From: Pseudomonas viridiflava
GTDB taxonomy: Bacteria; Pseudomonadota; Gammaproteobacteria; Pseudomonadales; Pseudomonadaceae
Direction: 5' to 3'
Length of the DNA stretch: 64,000 nucleotides
Assembly: GCF_900583165.1 (NCBI RefSeq)
Contig: NZ_UTKY01000095.1
Coordinates: 62,001-126,000, forward strand
How positions within the stretch are numbered: position 1 is the first letter of the stretch; every line of letters begins with the position of its first letter. Below are positions 58,640-64,000 of this stretch, piece by piece. The translations under genes were made by a program, and so were the position numbers. The notes beneath the pieces were generated by a model, which was given only the letters and a program-made list of their open reading frames with translations, did not search any database and was not told where the DNA came from.

Positions 58640-59883
58640 ACCGGCTCGCTCGCACAGATTTCTGACAACATCCGCAACCGCCGCTTGGGCTCGCTGACAA
58701 ACGGGTTGCGCTCATCCCACGCGTAGCCGGCGAGGATCGAGCAGATCATCCGGCGAATCTCCGGCGAACTGTCAGGGTGATAGATCACATCCTGGAACGT
58801 GCCGGCGTACCAGCCTTCGACGTAGCAGCGGAAGGTGTCGACACCGCGCTTGAGCGGTACGGCAAACTCGGTTTCCCAGTCCACCGTTTCGCCCGTCAGC
58901 TGGCGATGCAAGAGACCGGCGGCCATGCTCGCCGAGCGCATGGCGATGGTCACGCCAGAAGAAAACACCGGGTCGAGGAACTCTGCCGCATTGCCCAACA
59001 GCGCGAAGCCTGGGCCGTGCAGGGTTTTGACGTTGGCCGCATAGCCGCCGATGGTGCGCGCCGGGGTGTCCCACACAGCGTTTTGCAGCACGCCGGAGAG
59101 GCTTGGGGTTTCGTCGATAAAACTGCGCAGGCAAGCGTCGAGGTCGCTGTCGCGGCCGTCGAAATGCTCCTTGGCGGCGACCACGCCCACCGAGCAGCGA
59201 CCGTTGCTGAACGGGATGGTCCAGAACCAGATATCGCGTTTCGTGGGGTGGGTCGTTACCAGGATCTTGGTGCGGTCGAAGCCCGGGTGTTCGATGCGGT
59301 CCTCAACGTGAGTGAATACCGCCTGGCGCACGGGAAAGTCCGACGGCAAGTCCAAGTCCAGCAGGCGCGGCAACACGCGGCCGTAACCGCTGGCGTCGAG
59401 CACGAACTTGGCCTTAAGGTGGTACTCGCTGCCGTTCTCGCGGCGTACATGCAGGTAGCGACACTCACCGCTGAAATCCACGCCGACGATGGTTTCGCCG
59501 TAGCGGATTTCCACGCCTTGCAGCGCCGCCTGATCGGCCAACAACTTGTCGAACTCGCCGCGCTGCACCTGGAAGGTGGTGGGCTTGCCGTTGCTGAACG
59601 TATCGCTGAAATCAAACGCGCTGTAGCGTTCGCCCCAGGCGAACGCGGCACCGGTTTTCAGCTGGAAGCCAGCGGCCTGCACGGCGTCGAGCATGCCGGC
59701 TTCTTCGATAAAATCGATGCAGTGCGACAGCAGGCTTTCGCCAATCGAGAACCGTGGGAAATGCTGGCGCTCGATGATCAATACATCATGCCCTTTGCGC
59801 TTGAGCAGCGCGGCGGCGATGGCCCCGGACGGGCCGGCACCGATCACCACCACCTGGCGACGTTCCATTTCAACTGTGGGCAC
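58636..59883 (-). CDS. Halogenase-like FAD-dependent protein of aryl polyene cluster
   Basis: 415 residues. The FAD-binding motif is VVVIGAGPSGAIAAALLKR (about 11-29). Other blocks are GESLL (about 48-52), AGFQLKTGAAFAW with K76 in the place of the catalytic lysine of phenolic halogenases, and WFWTIP (219-224), which matches the WxWxIP signature of flavin-dependent halogenases. A C-terminal FSSGVTIAMRSASMAA segment follows. Brominated xanthomonadins and chlorinated flexirubins are known relatives, so ring halogenation of the polyene head group is possible; a plain hydroxylase or desaturase is the alternative. The start is GTG at 59883 behind AAGGAG; an ATG at 59868 is in frame. Confidence 0.8.
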   Translation of the reverse strand: MPTVEMERRQVVVIGAGPSGAIAAALLKRKGHDVLIIERQHFPRFSIGESLLSHCIDFIEEAGMLDAVQAAGFQLKTGAAFAWGERYSAFDFSDTFSNGKPTTFQVQRGEFDKLLADQAALQGVEIRYGETIVGVDFSGECRYLHVRRENGSEYHLKAKFVLDASGYGRVLPRLLDLDLPSDFPVRQAVFTHVEDRIEHPGFDRTKILVTTHPTKRDIWFWTIPFSNGRCSVGVVAAKEHFDGRDSDLDACLRSFIDETPSLSGVLQNAVWDTPARTIGGYAANVKTLHGPGFALLGNAAEFLDPVFSSGVTIAMRSASMAAGLLHRQLTGETVDWETEFAVPLKRGVDTFRCYVEGWYAGTFQDVIYHPDSSPEIRRMICSILAGYAWDERNPFVSEPKRRLRMLSEICASEPV

Positions 59884-59916
59884 GAGGGCTCCTTGCCGCT
59901 TTGGCGATAATCACAT

Positions 59917-62229
59917 TCATAAGGCGTGTTTCTGTTGCCCGGCCCAAGGCGCCAGCATAAAGCTGAATGCCAGGCCCAGGCTGACCGATAGGCCGAAATT
60001 GCTCACCGCCGGTGTGCTGGAGACGGCCAGCAGCCCAAACGACAACCAGGTCGTCAGCGCTGCCAGCAGCGTGCCTAACAGACTGACTGCCGGGCCGCCG
60101 ATCTGCTCGCGCATCAAAATCGCGTAGTCAACGCTGATGGCCGTGACCAGCAGCAAGCCGAACAGGCTGAACAGCGTCAGCGGCTGGCCCAGCCAACCCA
60201 GGCTGGCCAGGCTGCACAGTGCCGCCAGCAACGGCAAGGCGACGATACGCAAGGCACCGCCAAAGCCGAATGGCAAGATCAGTAGCAGCACGATCAGTAC
60301 ACACGACATCAACTTCAATTCGGCCGCGCTGATCTGCGTGTCGGCAAACACCCGGTTCAAATCCCCCAGGCGGTCCACCAGTTGTACGCCTGGCAAGTCC
60401 AATGCCTGCACCCGCAACAACGCCGGGTTGTTCAAGCCTTGCAGGCTGACCATCGCCGCCACGCCGCCGTCCACCGGCCCCAGCCACAGCGTGCGCCAAG
60501 GCTCGGCCAGCGGGCCTTTCAGCGCGGCGTCGATGTCTTGGGTTGGCAGCGCTTGCAGTTGCGCGACTTCGGCTTGCAGGGCGCTGGAGGGTACGCCGAG
60601 GTCCAGCAGCGGTTGCCAGTGTTGGGGCAACGCGTTCAACGCCTCACGCAGTTGTTGCTGTTCGGCGGGCAGGCTGACCAGTTGATTGAGCGACAGGTAG
60701 CCTTGCAGCTTGTCCATGTTCACCAACTGGTCCAGGCGTTGGGCCAGGGCGCTCTCACGCTCCAATAACTGCTGCTGATTCTCTGCACGCACCAGGAAGA
60801 ACTGGCTGGTGGGCTGGAACCCGGTAATGCGCGCCACGGCTTGGGCTTCTTGCAGCAACTGCGGCGGTGCGCCGATCCACTGGCGAATATCGTTTTTGCT
60901 GTTCAAGTGCCACAGGCCACCGGCGCAAAACAGCAACAGCAGTGCCAGCAACACGGAGCTTGGCACGCGCTTGAGCAGCGAGGCACGCGCCCGCCACAAG
61001 CCTTCGGCGACCCGCAGCGGCCAGTGCGCAGGGCGCAACTCGACGCCCTTGAGCAAGGCGGGCAGCAGGCACACGGCGCACAGGTATGCGCCCACCAGGC
61101 CGGCAGCGGAGAAGATGGCGATCTGAGTCAATGCCGGGAACGGCGTCCACGCCAACGCCAGATACCCGATGCAACTGGTGGCCAGGCTCAGGCTCAGCCC
61201 CGGCAAGGTGATGCGCAACGCCGGCCAACTGCGCCACGGCTTCAGGCTCCAGCTTTTGGACAAGTAATGCAGCGGGTAGTCCACCGCCACGCCGATCAGG
61301 CTGGAGCCCAGCACCAACGTCATCACATGCATATGGCCGAACAGCGCCACACAGGCCACCGCGCCAAACAGCATGCCCACCAGCACCGGCACGAAGGCGA
61401 GCAATACCCGCCAGCGACGAAACGCGAGCAACAGCAACAACAGAATGCCGATGGTTGCGCCGCCGCCTACCCAGGTCATCTCCCGCGTGGCTTGCTGCTG
61501 ACCATTGGCGGCGTACAGCAGGCCACTGGCGGCGAGCAGTTGCGCACCGTGCTCGCTGGCTTGCGCGCGGCTGGCCTGGAGCAGATCCGCCACTTGCAGC
61601 GGCAGTTTCATATCGAACGCGTTGCCGGTGGTGCGCGCACGCAGCAGCACCCAGCGCTTGCCGTCGGCATCGGCGATCAATGCGCCGCTGCCGATGTCCA
61701 GCTGTACCGAGCCATGTTGCGGCTGGCTGTTCTGGATGCGCCCGGTCAGGCCCAGCCAATCGTCCTGGCTGGGCACCAGGCTGAAGCCGGTGAAGGGGTC
61801 GAACAACGCTTGTAAGCGCTGTTGGATAAACGCGTCGGGCTGCGCGATCAGTTGCTCGCGGTCCTTGGCCGAGAGCATCGCCAGGCGCCCGCGCAGCAGT
61901 TGCTCGCGCAGCGCAGGCAGGTCGGCTTGCAGGTTCCACTGCACCTTTTCAAATAGCCCGCTGGCTTGCCAACGCTCGCCCAATTGTTGGGCCACGGCCA
62001 CCGCTTGCTGGCGGTCGGTGTGCCCCACCAGCACCAGCATTTCGCGGTTGAGCGGTTCCTGCATGCGCTGCTCGGCTTGCAGTTCCAGGGCATCCGGCGT
62101 GTTGCCCGGCACCAGCTCCATCAGGTTGGCCGACAGCGGTGCGCCATGGCGCCACTGCCAGCCGGCCAGGGCCAGCACGGCTACCAGCAGGATCAGAAAC
62201 AGGCGCGGCAGCAAGCGCTCACTGGGCAA
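59917..62229 (-). CDS. MMPL/RND-type exporter of aryl polyene cluster
   Basis: 770 residues. An N-terminal membrane helix is followed by a large periplasmic domain (about 30-240), five or six helices (about 245-410), a second periplasmic domain (about 440-625) and a second helix set to the end: the duplicated MMPL topology. Polar residues inside helices, such as GVAVDYPLHYL and TAISVDYAILM, mark the proton relay. It probably moves the aryl polyene lipid from the inner membrane outward. The best start is TTG at 62229, overlapping the LolA-like gene by 11 bp, with GGAG about ten bases upstream. Its stop overlaps a tiny 16-codon frame rather than the flavoprotein start. Confidence 0.9.
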   Translation of the reverse strand: MPSERLLPRLFLILLVAVLALAGWQWRHGAPLSANLMELVPGNTPDALELQAEQRMQEPLNREMLVLVGHTDRQQAVAVAQQLGERWQASGLFEKVQWNLQADLPALREQLLRGRLAMLSAKDREQLIAQPDAFIQQRLQALFDPFTGFSLVPSQDDWLGLTGRIQNSQPQHGSVQLDIGSGALIADADGKRWVLLRARTTGNAFDMKLPLQVADLLQASRAQASEHGAQLLAASGLLYAANGQQQATREMTWVGGGATIGILLLLLLAFRRWRVLLAFVPVLVGMLFGAVACVALFGHMHVMTLVLGSSLIGVAVDYPLHYLSKSWSLKPWRSWPALRITLPGLSLSLATSCIGYLALAWTPFPALTQIAIFSAAGLVGAYLCAVCLLPALLKGVELRPAHWPLRVAEGLWRARASLLKRVPSSVLLALLLLFCAGGLWHLNSKNDIRQWIGAPPQLLQEAQAVARITGFQPTSQFFLVRAENQQQLLERESALAQRLDQLVNMDKLQGYLSLNQLVSLPAEQQQLREALNALPQHWQPLLDLGVPSSALQAEVAQLQALPTQDIDAALKGPLAEPWRTLWLGPVDGGVAAMVSLQGLNNPALLRVQALDLPGVQLVDRLGDLNRVFADTQISAAELKLMSCVLIVLLLILPFGFGGALRIVALPLLAALCSLASLGWLGQPLTLFSLFGLLLVTAISVDYAILMREQIGGPAVSLLGTLLAALTTWLSFGLLAVSSTPAVSNFGLSVSLGLAFSFMLAPWAGQQKHAL

Positions 62230-62902
62230 AATCGTGTTGCTCCGCTTCGGTCAACGGCAGGTCGGCATGGCTGTCCTGCATGCGCAGCACGGTGCTGTCG
62301 CCTTGGGTTTCCAGCAATTGGATGTTTTGCACCAGCTCGCCACCGTCGATGTTGATCTGGGTGAAGACCTGCTTGAGCAGCAGCGAGCGTGGGGTCAGGG
62401 TCAACTTCCATTGCTTGGCTTCGCCTTGCAGGTGCAGTTCGAAGTCTCGTTGCAAGCCGCTGCTGTCGCCCTGGAGTACGGCAAGGAACAGGCGATTCTG
62501 CTCGGCGCCGGCGCTCTTGTTGGGCAGCGTTTGCCAGCCAGTGGCATCGCGACGGGCGATGCCCTGGGCGCTGATGCGGTAGTCCTGTTGCAGCGGGGTT
62601 TTGAGCAGCCACAGCAGGCCGTGGTCCTTGGCCAGCACGAAGGTGCCTTTGCTGACCAGGGGTTGGGGCAGGGCACGCAGGTGTTTTTCCTGGGTGAAGC
62701 TGCCGTGGATTACGGAGGGTTTGGCCAACTGATCGCTCAATTGCTGCAAGTCGAAAGCGTGAGCACTGAAACTCAGCAACAACCCGACCCCTGTAGGAGC
62801 GAGCTTGCTCGCGAAAAACCTGAGAGCACCGCGAAGTGTCAGGCAACCCGCATTATCGTTGGCGATTTTCGCGAGCAAGCTCGCTCCTACAGGGGGGCTC
62901 AT
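62219..62902 (-). CDS. LolA-like periplasmic carrier with a REPIN inside its 5' coding region
   Basis: 227 residues from the ATG at 62902, which overlaps the thioesterase stop (ATGA). The mature part (from about FDLQQLSDQLAKPS) has the LolA/LolB-like beta fold: IHGSFTQEKHLRALPQPLVSKG, DHGLLWLLKTPLQQDYRIS and LTPRSLLLKQVFTQINIDGG in blocks. The first ~36 codons are almost wholly a REPIN read in frame, so the signal region reads MSPPVGASLLAKIAND..., then RFFASKLAPTGVGLLLSFSAHA. A normal paralogue would simply have a short signal ending SFSAHA. It presumably escorts the polyene lipid across the periplasm. Whether the altered signal still works is unclear. Confidence 0.87.
   Translation of the reverse strand: MSPPVGASLLAKIANDNAGCLTLRGALRFFASKLAPTGVGLLLSFSAHAFDLQQLSDQLAKPSVIHGSFTQEKHLRALPQPLVSKGTFVLAKDHGLLWLLKTPLQQDYRISAQGIARRDATGWQTLPNKSAGAEQNRLFLAVLQGDSSGLQRDFELHLQGEAKQWKLTLTPRSLLLKQVFTQINIDGGELVQNIQLLETQGDSTVLRMQDSHADLPLTEAEQHDFAQ
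62788..62895. repeat. REPIN of a second family, inserted in frame in a coding sequence
   Basis: Inverted arms of the CCCCTGTAGGAGCGAGCTTG / CAAGCTCGCTCCTACAGGGG type, each followed by CTCGCGAAAA, flank a ~44-bp spacer; total 108 bp, a multiple of three. This is the common Pseudomonas REP type with core GTAGGAGCGAGCTTGCTCGC. It differs from the GTGGGAGGGGGC elements elsewhere in the window. Confidence 0.93.
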
Positions 62903-63324
62903 TTCAGGGCCCTTTCGACGGCGTTGGTGAAGACTTTGGGGGAGGCCAACTGCATCTCGCGGCTGGCGACCTCCACTGCCACTTGGACGGTGCTGGCACG
63001 GGTCAAACGCTCGCCGCTGGCCAAGTCGGTGATCAGGTAATTGACCTTCAAACGGTTCTCCCACTCCACCAAACTGGCACGCACGTTGATCGTCTGGCCG
63101 AACACTGCGCCGCGCACATAGCGCAGCTGCATGTCGATCACCGGCCACGCGTAGCCCGACTCCAACATCTGCGTGTAGTTGTGGCCGATCTTGTCCAGCA
63201 GCGCGCAGCGGGCCACTTCCAGGTACTTCACGTAATGCCCGTGCCATACGACGTTCATGGTGTCGACGTCAAAAAACGGCACGAGGATTTCGGTGTCGCA
63301 ATGCAACACGCCGGGGCTACGCAT
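62899..63324 (-). CDS. Hotdog acyl-CoA/ACP thioesterase of aryl polyene cluster (YbgC/4HBT family)
   Basis: 141 residues from the ATG at 63324 (MRSPGVLHCDTEILVPFF); an open extension to 63480 lies inside the lyase gene. The 4HBT signature is VPFFDVDTMNVVWHGHYVKYLEVARCALLD, in which the DVDTMNVVWHGHY part holds the catalytic Asp. It likely releases or edits acyl chains, or hydrolyses mis-primed ACP, in polyene synthesis; ApeK fills this role in E. coli. It overlaps the ammonia-lyase gene by eight bases and the LolA-like gene by four. Confidence 0.9.
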   Translation of the reverse strand: MRSPGVLHCDTEILVPFFDVDTMNVVWHGHYVKYLEVARCALLDKIGHNYTQMLESGYAWPVIDMQLRYVRGAVFGQTINVRASLVEWENRLKVNYLITDLASGERLTRASTVQVAVEVASREMQLASPKVFTNAVERALK

Positions 63325-64000
63325 GCAGCCTCCAGTGTTGCGCGGCGATGCGTTGCAGGCACAGGCGCAGTTCGCCTTCGAGGGCACGGTCTTCGATGAC
63401 CGGCGGGAAGTCCTCTGCCAGCGCTTCATGCATCGCGGCCAATGCTGGCGGCAGTGGGCGCGCATCTTCGGCCTGGGCACGCAGCCACACGCCTTGGTTG
63501 GCGGCGAGCAAGGTGGCGGCGGCGACCTGTTCAGTCAGCTCCAGCACGCGAATCGCATCGCGGGCGGCGATGGTGCCCATGCTCACTTTGTCCTGGTTGT
63601 GGCACTCGGTGGAGCGCGAGAATACGCTGGCCGGCATCGTGTTTTTTAGCGCTTCGGCGGTCCAGGCGCTGGTGCCGATCTGCACGGCCTTGAAGCCGTG
63701 GTTAATCATCGCGCGATCCGCCGGGGCACCCGACAAGTTGCTCGGCAGGCCATGGTTGTAGCGCACGTCTACCAGCAACGCGAGCTGGCGGTCGAGCAAG
63801 TCGGCGACGTTGGCCACCAGGGTTTTGAGGCTGTCCATGGCGAAGGCGATGTGGCCGCCGTAGAAGTGGCCGCCGTGCAATACGCGCTCTTCTTCCGCAT
63901 CGATGATCGGGTTGTCGTTGGCGCTATTCAGTTCAATCTCGATGAACGAACGCAGCCAGTTCAGGCTGTCGGCCAGCACGCCCAGTACGTGGGGCGCGCA
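63317..64000 (-). CDS. Aromatic amino acid ammonia-lyase (HAL/TAL family), C-terminal part
   Basis: The frame enters at the right edge and gives the last 227 residues. Typical C-terminal features of histidine/tyrosine ammonia-lyases are seen: APHVLGVLADSLNWLR, the IEIELNSANDNPIID block with the Glu-Leu-Asn-Ser motif, GGHFYGGHIAFAMD, and STECHNQDKVSMGT. The MIO-forming ASG lies beyond the window. In aryl polyene clusters this enzyme makes 4-coumarate or a related acid from tyrosine to supply the aryl starter. The stop overlaps the thioesterase start by eight bases. Confidence 0.88.
   Translation of the reverse strand, partial: CAPHVLGVLADSLNWLRSFIEIELNSANDNPIIDAEEERVLHGGHFYGGHIAFAMDSLKTLVANVADLLDRQLALLVDVRYNHGLPSNLSGAPADRAMINHGFKAVQIGTSAWTAEALKNTMPASVFSRSTECHNQDKVSMGTIAARDAIRVLELTEQVAAATLLAANQGVWLRAQAEDARPLPPALAAMHEALAEDFPPVIEDRALEGELRLCLQRIAAQHWRLHA

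Noticed and set aside
58777..59910. A 377-codon plus-strand frame opposite the flavoprotein gene
   Set aside because: No start signal or domain; the flavoprotein has clear FAD motifs.
63325..63480. N-terminal extension of the thioesterase
   Set aside because: The extra residues are a shifted-frame reading of the ammonia-lyase gene and lack family similarity.

Overview
The window looks like a chromosomal segment of a fluorescent Pseudomonas (P. fluorescens group). The housekeeping backbone matches, from memory, the gene order around hemE-gltDB-aroBK-pilQPONM-ponA-maeB-rpmE-priA-argS-hslVU-phaC1ZC2D in P. aeruginosa PAO1. GC is high, overlapping genes are common, and REP/REPIN-type repeats sit in many intergenic gaps. 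No tRNA, rRNA, CRISPR array or IS element was seen.

Layout. (1) 1-2957, minus: chaperone-usher fimbrial operon (major subunit, two tandem chaperones, start of the usher), with a divergent orphan LuxR-type response regulator at 3283-3978. (2) 4020-9046, minus: medium-chain-length polyhydroxyalkanoate operon phaC1-phaZ-phaC2-phaD. The phasin genes phaF/phaI expected next to phaD are not there; the fimbrial locus occupies that side. (3) 9296-16770, minus: DUF971 gene, hslUV protease behind a strong sigma-32-type promoter, a SPOR-domain protein, argS and priA. (4) 16988-19489, plus: rpmE, a secreted thermonuclease-like protein and the NADP malic enzyme maeB. (5) 19699-29264: PBP1a on the minus strand and, divergently, a reduced pilMN-[pilO-pilP fusion]-pilQ operon followed by aroK, aroB and a DamX-like gene. 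(6) 29617-36822, plus: gltBD (glutamate synthase) and hemE.

(7) 37150-48866, plus: accessory island with a secreted AA10 lytic polysaccharide monooxygenase (GbpA-like), a complete gspC-M type II secretion operon and a cytochrome b561-like membrane protein. The genes suggest a secrete-and-fuel module for attack on recalcitrant polysaccharide. (8) 48824-50736, minus: a two-gene ATPase/HNH cassette resembling the Septu (PtuA/PtuB) phage-defence system, overlapping the cytochrome gene tail-to-tail. (9) 50813-53108: divergent MFS transporter and LysR regulator. (10) 53408-64000, minus: most of the distal half of an aryl polyene (xanthomonadin-like pigment) biosynthetic operon: aromatic amino acid ammonia-lyase (partial), thioesterase, LolA-like carrier, MMPL exporter, halogenase-like flavoprotein, methyltransferase, DUF3261 lipoprotein, ketosynthase, dehydratase, ketoreductase, second ketosynthase and a small lipoprotein, nearly all joined by overlapping stop/start codons.

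The main curiosities are: the pilO-pilP gene fusion together with an internally deleted PilM and a PilQ lacking AMIN domains; a 108-bp REPIN inserted in frame in the signal-peptide region of the LolA-like gene; an rpmE terminator embedded in the coding sequence of the next gene; an aryl polyene operon carrying a flavoenzyme with the WxWxIP halogenase motif; the LPMO/T2SS/cytochrome b561 island; and the Septu-like pair without a reverse transcriptase.
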